In this document: one piece after another, positions 11,104-23,222 of the stretch
Layout of the letters: every line of letters starts with the position of its first letter
Position numbering within the stretch: position 1 is the stretch's first letter
Assembly: GCF_030272615.1 (NCBI RefSeq)
Contig: NC_081409.1
Span: 474,482,573 to 474,546,572 of the forward strand
Source: Cryptomeria japonica
Taxonomy: Eukaryota > Streptophyta > Pinopsida > Cupressales > Cupressaceae
Reading direction: 5' to 3'
Length of the DNA stretch: 64,000 nt
Program-made: the position numbers and the translations under genes
Notes under the pieces: generated by a model
The model's input: the letters and a program-made list of their open reading frames with translations, nothing else
Databases searched by the model: none
What the model was told of the DNA's origin: nothing

Positions 11104-11702
11104 TGTTGGAATTTGGAGGAATTGATTATGTGTTGCATTGATGCTTTATCATTGATGGCAACACCGACTATTTTGGTTATTTACCGGTTTTTGGTTGGTT
11201 CTGGTAGAGTGGTTGGATTATGATATTGATCTAGTATGATCCGATATGCTTTGGTTTGTGGAATTTGTTTAGATATGTAATTCATGTTATTCAGATGTGT
11301 ATCACGATTAGTTGGTTCAGGATTTTATGACTCAGGAGCTATCATTTGTTCTAGTAAGTCTTTTGGTCACCGATAAGGGTTTTATTGGTAGATCTTTGTT
11401 GAAGATCTTTTGATGCACATGATAAGTGGTGTTCGTGTGGCTTTTAGATGGTTCTCAAGATGTTGTTGGTTATCTTGTTCATGTTCTAGTTTATTGGTGG
11501 TGTTGGATTTGGTTTATGGCAACCTATTTTGGTTCCGGTGTTATCTAGGTTATGGACTGGTTTATGTAACGTGTTGGAGGATGTTCCTGATGTGTTACTG
11601 ATGGGATTTAATGATTGTTTTACATTGTTTTTGGCCTAAGATGACTTGGTTGATCATTGAATTGTGGGTTTATGTTATGAACTTATTGTATTATCTTTTT
11701 GG
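11104..11702 (+). repeat. Copia-2 3' LTR, truncated
   Basis: Starts TGTTGGAATTTGG and follows the 5' LTR for about 600 bp up to CTTTTTGGTG, where the 5' LTR continues (6347 onward) but this copy meets the TGTTGG end of element F. The remaining half is not found in the window. Confidence 0.87.
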
Positions 11703-12240
11703 TGTTGGAATCCAAGAACACTGAGAGGGGGGGTGAATCAGTGTTATGTCGGTAATATAAGATTTTACCTTATTACAACATACACATATAAACCGGTAAA
11801 TGAAGAAACATATAACATGAAGTAAATAAACTAGCCACATGAATGAACACCATAACACACATAATTTTATACATAGAAAAACTCAAAGAGGAAAAACCAC
11901 GGTGGGATTTGTGACCCACAATATCAATTTACTGGCCATATGAAAGATACTACATAGCATGGGGGCCTACACATGCAGGAAGGAACACTTCCTAGATCAC
12001 ACTGCTCAACACAAAATATTCTCACCAAGTACAAGCTTCTGCTGAGATAAACCAACAATGGTGAACTCACAAAATGCATCTGCAATGCCATAAAGAGTTC
12101 TGGTTAAAGCTTTGTTCTGTATCGGTTCATAAACCCTAAACCCTTCTACCGGTATCTCCTTTCCTTCAAGAATGCTCTACAAACCATCTACTAATCATTG
12201 CATGATATAAATTTTGCATACAAATGACCTACCTACATAT
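11703..12240 (-). repeat. Element F: partial copia LTR, minus strand
   Basis: The plus-strand start TGTTGGAATCC is the reverse complement of a copia LTR end, and GGGGGGGTGAATCAGTG just inside mirrors the ATTCATCCCCCCTC near the end of copia-2's 5' LTR. The stretch AAAAACCACGGTGGG (about 11893) mirrors CCCACCGTGGTTTTT at about 6738-6752. So this is the 3' end of a related LTR in opposite orientation. Its 5' part is missing at the join to the A repeats. F's internal sequence lies at 19280-20380. Confidence 0.75.
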
Positions 12241-15152
12241 CCTTTGCATCAGACTATTTTGAGAGCTTTCCGACGATATATAATACTTTCTATTTTGGGT
12301 AAACAATACCCCTCAAGCAAATTAATCTTGAATGTAGACCCATCATTTAAATTTTTGGATTTTGACCTATAGTCTGAACTATATTATTTAACTTTGATTT
12401 TCGCCTGGCTCTTAAACTGTACCCTACCACATGGCATCCTGTGATTCGCCCGTGCTCCACTGGGATAACACCTCATTGCCACCTCAGCAGTTTTGCCACT
12501 TGTCCGCCACTTGTCTGCCACCTTAGCTCCATGTCACTGAGACCTGCCAGTTGGACCGCCACCTGTACCTTTCCTTGCGGACCTGCTAGTTGACGGCCAC
12601 CTCAATAGGACCCTCCAGCTAACCTGCCACCCAGACCTGCCAGGTCATCGGTCGCTGGTTCGTGAAGGGTAACTTTCGTGCACCTTCGCATAGTGAATCA
12701 ACAACAGTCGTCTGATGATCCTCAAGATGCTTGATCTTTATTCTGCCTTTTCTACACGTGCTTTGTCACTGGTTCACGAAGGATAACAGTCAAGCACCTT
12801 TGCTTTGCGACACAACGACTACCGTCTGATCGCCTCAAACTTTCTTGATCGTTAACTCATCCTTCCATTGAAAACCTTACTTACCTCAAGAATCGTGCAC
12901 ACGTGGGGTCCACCTGGTCGCCAGTTATCTCTTCTATCAAAAGCCTTTAGCTCTTGACACTATGAATTTGTTTGGGTTTTCATTTAAATATATAAAAAAT
13001 TTATGCTCACCACCAATGTGGGATTAATGGCTTTGCCTAGCATGCATTTTCTGAAGGTTTTAATTGTTCAACGCTTTGCACACTGTCATTACTATTTACT
13101 TTATGTTTGCACAGCAGGGAGGACATTGGAAAAGTTGTGGAATTTGGCTTACAACTTCCAATGCATTTGATTGAGATTTTCCTCATCCTTTCAACACCAC
13201 AGCTGGGAACGTTGGAATTACACCTCCCAATTGCCTTTATAGATAATTTCATGCCTTAACTTGCAATGCCAAAGACCCATGTAGGGAGACACCATGCCAT
13301 AGCAGAGAGGAGGTCACGGGTTATACACCTACTCATCATTTAACTGAAAGTTTCTAAACCTTCACCAACATTTTCATCCACAACACCATCTGCAGGGAGA
13401 AATTGATAAAGGTGATGGAATTTGGTTTTACACCTGCCGATGGCATTTGCTTGGAACCTTTGTTTGAAAAATTCCTTTGGTTTCCTATCGCACTTACTTG
13501 AAGATTTCTTTGGCCACGTGACCTCTGGAGGAACTAAAGAGGCATGCAAGACTGGGTTGCACCTGCTAATCACATTTACATGAAAGTTTCTAACTCTTTT
13601 TAACCATCACGTCACAGGATGCTAGCTTCATGCCCAAAAATTGCATTTGCTAAAAGTCTAATGTCTGCTCAAATACCACACAGGGGGGAGGTTGGCTTTA
13701 AACCTACTAATCTGCATTCTAAAATTTTAATGCCTCCCAACATCCATGCACATGAAGGACTTTGGCTTAACGCCAATTGCATTTTGAAAGTTTGAAAGCC
13801 CTCTCAAGTCCACTCCACGAAGCCTCTTGCATTTGTTGAAGTTTAATTGGCCTCTAAACTACCATGCCATCTACCAGGGAGGAGCTTTACACATGTTAAT
13901 GCATTTGCTAAAAGTTTTCAACTGCTCAAACGCCAAATTGGGGATGATGCTTTATAAATTCTTTCTTATGTTGATTACGGATCAGATCAACTATCCCATA
14001 CAATTGACAAAGATAGCAGAGGAATAATAAATAAAACTTTTTTATGCCAAGCATAAAGGGTCATAACATGGGCCAAGATGGTACTGACATGCATTAGCAA
14101 GCATGAAGAACACTTTGCCTTTAAAATTAACACTGCAAGGGCATGAGTCAGACCGGGCCCCAAAGTGGGCCTGAGTAAAAAAAAAATCGTTTTGATACAA
14201 CTGACCTTTGAAATGCCTTAGGCACCTTAAACATGCCTCTGGAGTTGATCGACACCATTTTCTGATCATTAAACTGAGTTTTGCAACTTTCAGATGCTTG
14301 TGCCACATTTTCACATGTAAACCCAAAGATGCAATTTTAAAACCGGTCAAAACACCTTTTTGGACTTCACAAATTGATAGGCGTGTACTCTGATATGTGG
14401 GCATTCACTTTAACAAACCATTTCTCAAAACAAATCCCGGGTTAAGAAATATTAATGGTCAAAGATGACCAAATGGCCCTGTCAGCACTATGAACATGAT
14501 AAAATCAATGCACACAGACCTAAAAGTGCCTTAAAAATAACAAACAATCTCCATAGACCCCCAAATCTGGGGCATATATACTTTGAAATACAAGGAAGAC
14601 CGTGGAATTTTTAGTTTTATCAGGAAGTTGTTAGGGTGCAAATAGTGCGCTCATGAAAATGACAACTTTAACAAATGCAACAATGAAAGGGCAGAAAACT
14701 CAATAAAATGGCTCAAGAAATCATCTCGAAAAACTGATCAAACGGATTGGCCATGACTTGAAACTTGGCATGGAGGCACACTTATATGCATACAATTCAA
14801 TGCACTTTGAATTTCAACATGACTATCAACTGGTCAAAAGTTATAGGTGCTCAAAGTAGGCCACTTAATAAAATCTGAATTTGTGCATAGAACAACTTTC
14901 AGTCCACCCCTTGAAATGGGTACTTGACAAACTAATCCAAACTGAAATCTGAAAGTTACAGAACACTTCATAGGAAAAATGAAAGGTGTAGGACACATTT
15001 CCCAAGCCTTACCCTTTGATAATTAACTAGCTCCATTTTACCCTCTTTTTAACTAGGCCACTCCGGATGATTCACTAAGTACTTATTTGAAAGTGTAGAG
15101 AAATTTTTTGAAATGGGCCTCTCAAAATACTCAAATTTAATGAGTTCCAATA
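12241..15152 (-). repeat. Long LTR copy A1 (truncated), same family as element B
   Basis: Reverse-complement relative of the element B LTRs (24677-29291 and 32139-37410) and direct relative of A2. Matching blocks include TTAAATTTTTGGATTTTGACC (12346 and 16285), AGGTGTAGGACACATTTCCCAAG and the end block with TGAGTTCCAATA, where intact LTRs end TGAGTCCCAACA. The downstream third of the LTR is missing at the F junction. It holds a degenerate tandem array at about 13030-13960. No genes. Confidence 0.8.
13030..13960. repeat. Degenerate tandem array inside LTR A1
   Basis: Units of roughly 90-120 bp repeat the theme GCATTTGCTAAAAGTTTTAA, then a short gap, a GGGAGG block and a pyrimidine-rich link. 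Examples are at 13042, 13157, 13446, 13640, 13718, 13830 and 13901. Spacing is irregular, so it is an old, drifted minisatellite. The same theme is in A2 and, reversed, in B1 and B2. Confidence 0.65.
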
Positions 15153-18100
15153 GTTTTTTGTTGTTCACCAAAACTGGTTAACCCAAGTACACCTGCAATT
15201 GATCTATGAAATAGCCAATTTTAATCTATGAAAACTTCAGGGCTTGGACAACATAACAAGGATATGAATCCTTCTACTCTTCAGGCTCTACAAAACCTAG
15301 GCAGGTATACCTTTGATGCTTAAAATTAAACCCATTACACACCTATGAAAGCATCAATAGAAGCAGATAGATCTCACCAAGGCTCCACAACAAGTAGGTT
15401 ACTGCAAATGGGCTAGATCTACACATACAACTCAGCTATGTTTGAGCATGAGATAGATGAAACATTTCAACAGAACATAAAATAAAGATATTCTGATTGG
15501 ATTTTATATTGTTTGAGAATCCCCTTAATTGCAAGATCAGTGTCTTATCCAAGGGCAACATAGTCACACATCAAACTATAGATGAAAACTTCTACTACAA
15601 ATCCATCTTCATCCTTAAGTATTCCTGCATTAATGCCTTCCATAAATGCATTACTCAGCTCATTCATAGAAAATGTCAAATCCAGAACATGAACCCTATT
15701 TTATTAATATTTGCTCACAGAGTTTAAAATCTTCCTTGAAAGATTACCTACAAGCAAACATTACACTCACAGACATAGCTACTCATGACAAACTTGACCC
15801 TCCTTAAGGTTCCGATTTGAATAGAATGAAAGTACACTTTAGAGACAAATTCTGTGCAAATTTATGCATGCCTTGCATACATGAAAACCTGCAATTAGAA
15901 ACACCTATAGCATGAATCATACTCTATTCTTTGGAAAAGGACATTTCCCTATACAATCTTGAAGAAAACTCAGAACTAGAAACCATGAAAATCTGGAGCA
16001 TTTCTCCAAAATTATGGAACCCTCACAATTGAGAAGAAATGAGAATATGAAGAAGAGGGAAAAGACTAGATTTCATCAAAAATTGCCAAGTGTCCTCTTT
16101 CCCCAACTAAAACATATTTCCTTCATCTTTCCCATTGAAATTGCTCTCAAAATATATGATGTTTGTTGAAACTAACTACATGAATGGATTCCTCATCCCA
16201 AGATCTTTCTGACAGTATATAGTATGTCTAAATTTGGGTAAAAAATACCCCTCACGCAAATTAATCTTGAATATAGACCCATCATTTAAATTTTTGGATT
16301 TTGACCTATAATTTGAACTATATTATTTAACTTTGATTTTTACCTAGTTTACCCTCTGCGTCTTGCCATGTGGTAGCCTGTGATTCACCCATGACACCAC
16401 CTGGGATGACACCTCACCTACCTACCACTTGTCTACCACTTCACTTGCCTTGTGGATTGCCACCTGTACGCCACTGGACTGCCACCTCATTGGGACCCGC
16501 CAACTCACCTGCCACCCAGACCTACCAGCTCATTAGTTGCTGGTTCACGAAGGGTAGCTTTTGTGCACCTTTGCATAGCGACATAGCGACCACCGCCTGA
16601 TCATCTCAAACTTGCTCAATCTTTAATTTGCCCTTTTCTGCACATGCTTTGTTGCTGGTTTGCGAAGGGTAACTTTCGTGCACCTTCACATAGCGAATCA
16701 ACAACAACCATTGATCATCCTCGAACCTGCAAGTTCATTAACCCATCCTCTTACTGTAAAATTGGGTTGCCTCGAGAATCATGCACACATGGGGTCCACC
16801 TGGTCGCCATTTATCTCTTCATCACCTCTGGATTTGAGCATGCACGCAGTGGCCACCAGTCACCAAGCTTGCACTTTGTGTCAAAAGCCTCAAAGATTTG
16901 ACACTATGGATAAGTGTGTCTTTGTATTTAAATGCCAAATACTCCCGCATCACTGCCAATGTGGGATATATATCTTATGCCTGGTTTGCATTTTTTGAAG
17001 GTTTTAATGGCTTTCCACACCATCTGCATTTGCTAGAAGGGTTTCAAATGTCTTTTGTTAACCATGTAGAGGGAGGAGCTGGGATTTCAACCTACTAATT
17101 GCATTGGCTTTTAAACTTTCTAATTTAACCTTTCCCTTTTAACGCCATCACATAGGAGGAAGGATGCTGGCAGAAGTCATGGCATTCAATTTATACCTTC
17201 CAATGGTATTATTTTCTTTAAAGTTTCTAAAGCCTTTTTCCAGCCATCACGTGGTAGGAAGGAGAATGTTGCCTGTACATTTTGCTAAAGACTTTCCATT
17301 TAAAAACATTGCCCTCCATCTCCTCGCAGGGAGGATTGCTAGCAAGGGCCGTGGGGCTTGGCAATACACCTGCAGATGCATTTGCTTGAAAACGTCTACA
17401 CCTACCATTTGCATTTGCATAAAGGTTAATGTGGCCTCCCAACTCTACTCCATGCAGGGAGGACTCTGGCAACGATTGCGTGGCAATTTAGAACTATACC
17501 TGTTAATCGCATTTGTTGGAAGATCATTAAATTTTCAAAAAACCTTCACCACACCACACTTCGAGATGTTGGCATTAAACCTACCAATGCATTTGTTGAA
17601 TGTTTTAACGCCCCTTTCCTTTCATATTTTGCACAGAGGGAGCTGGCTTTACTCCTGCAAATTGCATTTGCTAGAAGTTTTAGATGTGCCTTATTCATTT
17701 GCCACACAAGAGGACTGTTTAGTGACACACCTGTGAATTTGCATTTGGTTGAAGTTTCTTACTGCTCAAATGCCTCACATAGCTGCTATTCCACATTTGC
17801 TAAATGTTTCAACTGCACTCCCCAAATTCCTGCCAATCTTCATTTGCTAAAAGGTTTCAGAGCTGCTAACACATGGGAGGATTCTGACGGTATTTCACAT
17901 GCCAACTACAATTTGCTGAAAAGCTTAGAATGCTTTACCCATTGTTCACCACACCACACTCCCATTTCATTTGCATTTGGTTGAAAGGTTTGAAACGCCT
18001 TTTCAATGCCACGGGACAAAGACACATGACAGGGAGGAATTGGCAGGCACAATGCATTTTTGTTGGAGTTTATGATGGCCCTTCCCAACTGCCACGGGAC

Positions 18101-19279
18101 ACCTCACGTTACACATCTGAAGGGAGAATTTTGGCACTATGCCAATTGCATTTGTTTGGAAGTTTTAAAAACTTACACCACATACTCCATCTCGAGGATC
18201 AAGGATCAAGTCTACTGCAATCCATCAAGCTCTCAATAAACCAAATTGCCAATGCGCATTCGAGCTGGTATTGATATACATTGTTACGAATTAAGACCAC
18301 TTCACCATAAAATTAATGCAACTGACCTTTGAAGTGCCTTAGGAACCTTTAACATACCTCTGGAGTTGATCGACACAGTTTTCTGATCATTAAACTGAGT
18401 TTTGCGACTCACTGGCAACTGTGCCACATTTTCGCATTTAAACCCAAAGATGCAATTTTCAAACTGGTCAAAACACCTTTCTGGACTTCACAAAATGATA
18501 GGCGTGTACTCTAATATGTGGGAATTCACTCTACCAAACCATTTCTCAAAATGAATCCTGAGTGAAGAAATATTAATGGTCAAAGATGACCAAATGGCTC
18601 TGTCAACAACTATGAACCTGATAAAATCAATGTGCAGGAACCTCAAAATGCCTTTACTAAAAATATCAAACGATCTTCGTAGACCCCCAAAACTAGGGTA
18701 TAGATACCTTGAAGTAAAAATAAGACCATAGAATTTTTAATTCAACCAAGAGGTTGACTGGGTGCAAATGGTGAGCTCATGAAAATAGCCACTTTAATAG
18801 ATATAGCAATGAAAGCGCAGAAAACTGAATAAAATGGCTCAAGAAACCATCTTGGAAAACTGATCAAACGGATTGGTAGAGACTTGAAACTTGGCATGTG
18901 GACTCACTTATATGCATACAATTCAATGCACTTTTAATTTCAACATGACGATCTACTGGTCAAAAGTTATAGGCGCTCAAAGTAGGTTGCTTAATAAAAT
19001 CTGCATTTGCACCTATGATGGACTTTCAACTCACCCCTTGAAATGGGTACCTGATAAACTGATCCAAACTAAAATTTGAAAGTTTCAAAACACTTCATAG
19101 GCAAAATGAAAGGTGTAGGACACATTTCCCAAGCCTTACCCTTTGATAATTAACTAGCTCCATTTTACCCTCTTTCTAACTAGGCCACTCTAGATGATTC
19201 ACTAAGTACTCATTTGAAAGCGCAGCGCAAAATTTTGAAATGGGCCTCTCAAAATACTCAAATTTTATGAGTCCCAACA
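15153..19279 (-). repeat. Long LTR copy A2, same family as element B
   Basis: About 4.1 kb. On the minus strand it starts TGTTGGGACTCAT at 19279, matching the 5' LTR starts of element B, and ends near 15153 with GAACAACAAAAAAC, matching B's GTTCAACATAAAAAAGTGCC end. It abuts A1 directly with no primer-binding site, internal region or polypurine tract between. It includes the degenerate tandem array at about 16990-18170. Open frames here are not conserved between copies and are not genes. Confidence 0.82.
16990..18170. repeat. Degenerate tandem array inside LTR A2
   Basis: About a dozen irregular units share GCATTTGCT(A/G)AAAGTTT plus a GGGAGGA block; clear instances are near 17026, 17388, 17588, 17663, 17740, 17795, 17841 and 17968. 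It is the direct counterpart of 13030-13960. Confidence 0.65.
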
Positions 19280-19367
19280 CATATTTTTCACATAATAGAC
19301 ACTCCCCCATTGGCATCAATGCCAAAGACCGGTGAAAGAATTGAAAGAATAATTACAGATTACTTTA
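19280..19367 (-). other. Element F 3' untranslated stub with polypurine-type motif
   Basis: Minus strand reads GGCATTGATGCCAATGGGGGAGTG, close to GCCATTGATGTCAAAGGGGGAGTG in copia-2 (10858-10881). The F sequence resumes here right after the 5' end of LTR A2, supporting insertion of A into F downstream of F's last ORF. Confidence 0.6.
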
Positions 19368-20380
19368 CTAGAGCTTGACCAATTTCAAGATTTCCGGATA
19401 AGCTTTCCCTAGTAACTGTATATAGGTATCCCAATCAGTTTTGAGTGTTCCAGATATGGATACAAGTCCACTCAGTAGATGTGCTAGTGTTTCTTTCTTA
19501 GTGACTTCTGTCAGTGTGGGCTTTGCAAGCATATCCATGCATTCCTTCTTATGTACACCAAGTGAGTCCAATCTTGGACTCACCAAACCTCTGAGACTTC
19601 TTGCTCTCCGAATAATCTTGTCTCTTTCCTTTTCAAAAGCAAAAATTTGGTTCTCCAAAGTCAAAATTTGTCCATCAATGGATGTTATAAGTGAAGTTAG
19701 TCCATCAAATGAATTTTCAATATTAGCAATTTTTTCTTGTAACTCCTTTATCCTCTTATCTACATTTGTTGTAAGAATCTCTATATTACAATAGACCTGT
19801 AGATGTTAGTACATTGTTTCAAAGAATTTTCAATAATTATAAGTTTCTCTTCAACCTTCCTCTTTTTTGTCTCAATAATCTGATCAAAAGCGGCTTTCTT
19901 AGACAAAGTAAATCTTTCAAGTGCTTTCCTGTCGGAAATCTATTGTAATGATTGAAAGTTTTTAGATATCTGCTATGTCAATACCTTAAGCTTGTCAGAA
20001 GGGATTGCTTCATTTTCAATCATACAATCAGGAATCAATTTGTGCAAAACTATTATTGACTGATCGATTATTCCTTTGTCTACAGATCCCTCCTTCATTA
20101 GCTTTTGAGTAGCCATCATCATTAGCTCTGTGGGACTTATCTTTGTGATTGATTTCTTCTCAACTTGAGAAGTCTCAATTGCCAAAAGTTTTGTTGGAGA
20201 ATCAGCTGTCGGTATGGTATTGGGTGTCTTATCAGTCTCCTTTTCCTTATCATCTCCCAATGTATCTCTTTTCTCATCCTCTTTTGCATCAATGGCTTCA
20301 CCACTTGGTGCAATGTCTAATACTATCGGTGGAGTATTATCCACAATATTATCAGTATCCTGTACATTACCTATATTACC
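19368..20380 (-). pseudogene. Element F extra 3' ORF: acidic N-terminus plus coiled coil, broken
   Basis: Function unknown. The minus strand encodes a Thr/Asp/Glu-rich segment (20380 to about 20190), then SVDKGIIDQSIIVLHKLIPD, then a long heptad-like coiled coil (RIKELQEKIANIENSFDGL, GQILTLENQIFAFEKERDKI) ending LLGKAYPEILKLVKL and TAG. The frame carries stops near 19970 and 19940 and a frameshift near 19790. It lies between where pol would be and the 3' polypurine-like site, the place where some copia elements (Sireviruses) carry an extra ORF. No membrane segment is seen, so 'envelope-like' is not supported. It was split by element C at TTACC; the upstream scrap is at 52485-52546. Confidence 0.6.
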
Positions 20381-21517
20381 TGTGAATGTGAAAAGTGGGA
20401 AGAATTTGTATCTGCAAGACACAACACTTCAATTAAGTCATTATATGTATGGTTAGACAAATATAAGCATGAATAATAAAACCATAACAAATCGACCAAT
20501 TGCCTTCTAAAAGATGCGACTATAAGATTGCTCTCAGATTTTTATAAGCAATACCAGTGACTAGACTACACCAAGATGAAGGATTTAATCTATATGAGCA
20601 TGATATTAAGATAAAATGGATGCAAGATGGATGAATAATTCAAGCATAACGAATTCAAGTGATATGGATTCAAGCAATAATGAATAAACTAAATATGGAT
20701 GCAAATAATCTAAGAAAGCACAATGATCTTCAATGACTCCAGAGCGAAATTAGCGTGATAATAATCTCCAAGCATGTTCTCAAAAATCTATGGTGGAATG
20801 AGAGCTAAAGGCTGAATTTATAGAGAATTACAAGAGAAAAGCTCAATTTAGGATTAATTGAAATAATTGAGAAATCAGATTTAGTTAACCTTGAGATGAT
20901 TCCAATTATAGTTTAATTGAAATGCATTTAAATTAGAAGTCCAAGTTTTATTGGAAATAATAATAAATTAATTCCATGCATTTGTGATAAAAATAGATAA
21001 TTCTTTTATTTATTCAAGAAAAGAGTCTTTTTAATGCAACTGAACTTCTTTTTTCTGAAAAACTTTGAATTCTAATTTTAGAGAATAATTCAGTAATTCA
21101 ATTTAATTGCTTTTCTGATTTCAAGTTCTAAATTTAGAAAAAGAAATAATATCTCAAGTTTGATTTCTCTCTCAATTCAATTCTTTTATTTTATTTTTAA
21201 TTCAACTCTTTCTTTGTAATTAATTTCTTTTTTTTGTAATAAATTAATTCCTTTTGCATGATTAAATGGCAAATTTATTAATTAGTTAAATATGCAAGGA
21301 AGTTTTAATAATTTAAATAGGATAATTGATCAAAATGATATTCTTGGAAATGATTCAATTAATTAAATAAATATTTAATTAATATTGAGTAGTTGATTTG
21401 CCATGTGATATTTGATGATTAATAATGTGCCCAAGGTTGTTGCCTTTGGTTAGGACCTTGGTGATGTTGTCGAGATTAGGGGCCCATGGTTTAGATGACC
21501 ATTTTTAGGGTATTACA
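20381..21517 (-). repeat. Element C 3' LTR
   Basis: Direct copy of 51327-52484. Plus-strand ends are TGTGAATGTGAAAAG and GGTATTACA; on the minus strand this is TGTAATACC...CACA. It follows the polypurine tract on the minus strand, so it is the 3' LTR. AT-rich with many AATTAAT words. No gene. Confidence 0.93.
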
Positions 21518-21530
21518 TTTGCCCCTCTTT
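21518..21530 (-). other. Element C polypurine tract
   Basis: Minus strand AAAGAGGGGCAAA immediately before the 3' LTR start. It would prime plus-strand DNA synthesis. Confidence 0.88.
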
Positions 21531-21589
21531 GAATTAATGTGCGAGTAGCGCGTTGGCTCAAAGAATATGTGATGTATAGGAGATGCCAG

Positions 21590-22140
21590 TTCTTAACTTG
21601 ATTGATCACGAACCAGATGAAGAGCAAGGTGTTTAGCTTGATTTGAAGCATGAAGTTGAATGAATTCTAATTAAAGCAATACTGATCCCGAACTTGATTG
21701 AACTGAGGAACAATAGAAAACAAAAGATACTGAACTTGAACTTGATTGATCAAGAATCGGATCTTACTGATCTAGAACTTGATTGATCTAGACACAACGA
21801 GCGAAGATAAAAATCGATCTTGAACTTGATTGATCAAGATACGATGAGCGAAAAATAAACTATCCAGCTTGATTCAAAGTGATGAAACTAAACACCTGCT
21901 TAGATTTAGCATGTGATCAAAGATACTCTTTAAACTTTTGATTAAGTTTAAATGAATAATCATCTTAATGAAAAGCGATGAAACTGATTAACATTAAGAG
22001 ACTAATTCAGATGAAGACAAATATCATCTTGATTTGAAGTGATGAAATTGATATGCCCCTAGCGATTGATTCAATTCAGATGATCAAGAGATCTCAACTT
22101 GATGTGAAGCGATAAAGCTGAGATGCCTCTTAGCAATAAG
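21590..22140. repeat. TTGATTGATC-rich imperfect repeats in element C 3' region
   Basis: The words AACTTGATTGATC and GATGAGCGAA / GAAACTGA recur at roughly 40-60-bp steps (for example near 21597, 21691, 21737, 21778 and 21815). The spacing is irregular and no ORF spans it. It lies in the noncoding 3' region between the polypurine tract and the antisense gene promoter. Confidence 0.55.
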
Positions 22141-22618
22141 AATTCATTTTCTTTAGTTGAAAATTTTTTTTCTCGAATTTTGATAAAGATTATAAATAAA
22201 TAAAAAATTCCCGACATGTGAGATGTGGGGTCATAAGGTCATGAGTATGCCCCCTCAGGAACAAAATCGAAAGATAATGAGGGTACATTATAGGCAATTG
22301 TTGGTGATGATAAGTTATTTGGGCACAAATTGATCCTGAGGAATTTTTGAAAATTTGGCATTGATTGATGAGAAATTGAGCGCAAAGTTGTTGTGTAGAA
22401 TAAAATTGAGATTCAGCGTTGATTCATGAGAAATTGAGCGCAATTTGAAGAAAGAATGAACATTTGATGAAAAGTGCTAAGTGGTCCAAATTTTGAAATT
22501 GACTAGTAAAATGATCTCGAATTTTGATTTCAACCCCGAAAATAGAATCAGAACAGGAAAATTAGCTAAGGGTACAATTTTCATGTCCATCGGAGCAAGT
22601 TGAAAAATTAGGTTTTTG

Positions 22619-22630
22619 GCTATATATGGG
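22619..22630 (+). promoter_or_regulatory. Putative TATA box of the antisense gene
   Basis: GCTATATATGGG lies about 80 bp upstream of the first ATG (22701) of the plus-strand mobile-domain gene, a plausible distance for a plant TATA box. Inference from position only. Confidence 0.4.
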
Positions 22631-22775
22631 ACAAAAGTGTCATTTTCAAATCATTTTAACCCTCCAAGTTTGAAAATTCAAAAAGCCTTCTGTGAAGAAA
22701 ATGGTGGTCCCTACTCATGAGCATCGATTCGAGCACAAAAGATGACATAATCAACCTCGAAACTATGAGCCAACG

Positions 22776-23222
22776 GTAAGTGGTCAATCTTAAGCCTCTT
22801 TATGTTCTCAATTTTGAATTTTTTTGTTCATTTTTCAAGTTTTTGGCATTTTTGAAGTCAGGTTTCACGTTTTGTCGTGCGAGACAGGATCCTGTCTCGT
22901 ACGACAAACTGTTGAATTATCTTTTGTCATTTGAGACCATTAGATTTTTCATTTGGACCCTACCCATGTATCAAACACCATGATTGTAAAAAGACCATTT
23001 TGTCATGCGGGGTCTTATATTTTGTCGTACGAAGGTCATTCCTGAATCGTATGAGATGCTGCCCTTCTGTGTTTTATCATTCGGTAAACAGTGGGCATTT
23101 TTGAAGATCTAAAGTTGAAATTTTGATTTTGTGCTTGAATTAGTTAGATTTGTGTGATGTTTTATTTCTCTTGTAAGCTCATTTGGACTATTTTTTGATG
23201 CTTCATTGTTGGGTTTTTGCAG
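22776..23222 (+). other. Predicted intron of the antisense mobile-domain gene
   Basis: Donor CG|GTAAGT at 22776 and acceptor TTTTTGCAG ending 23222 match plant splice consensus, and the intron is AT-rich. Both flanking exons are in the same phase, and 447 bp is a multiple of three but has internal stops. The intron contains the 38-bp palindrome at 22871-22908. Confidence 0.5.
22871..22908. repeat. 38-bp palindrome around GGATCC
   Basis: Left arm TTTGTCGTGCGAGACAGGA and right arm TCCTGTCTCGTACGACAAA are reverse complements with a single mismatch and no spacer. Related pieces (TTTGTCGTACGAAG at 23022, ATCGTATGAGATG at 23048) follow nearby. Similar motifs occur in the element's leader at 49600-51210. 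Confidence 0.85.

Larger units (their letters stand above)
5758..11702 (+). mobile_element. Copia-2: Ty1/copia retrotransposon, internally deleted and cut at the 3' end
   Basis: Plus-strand element with a full 5' LTR, primer-binding site, gag, protease, integrase, partial RT, RNase H, polypurine tract and the first 599 bp of the 3' LTR. The 3' LTR stops where element F begins. RT is joined to RNase H by an internal deletion that removes the catalytic YVDD region. Stops and frameshifts run throughout. The lineage is not assigned. Confidence 0.92.

Noticed and set aside
16370-18274. Series of plus-strand open frames of 60-190 codons
   Set aside because: They lie inside LTR A2; the same frames are not kept in A1, B1 or B2, so they are chance openings in repeat DNA.
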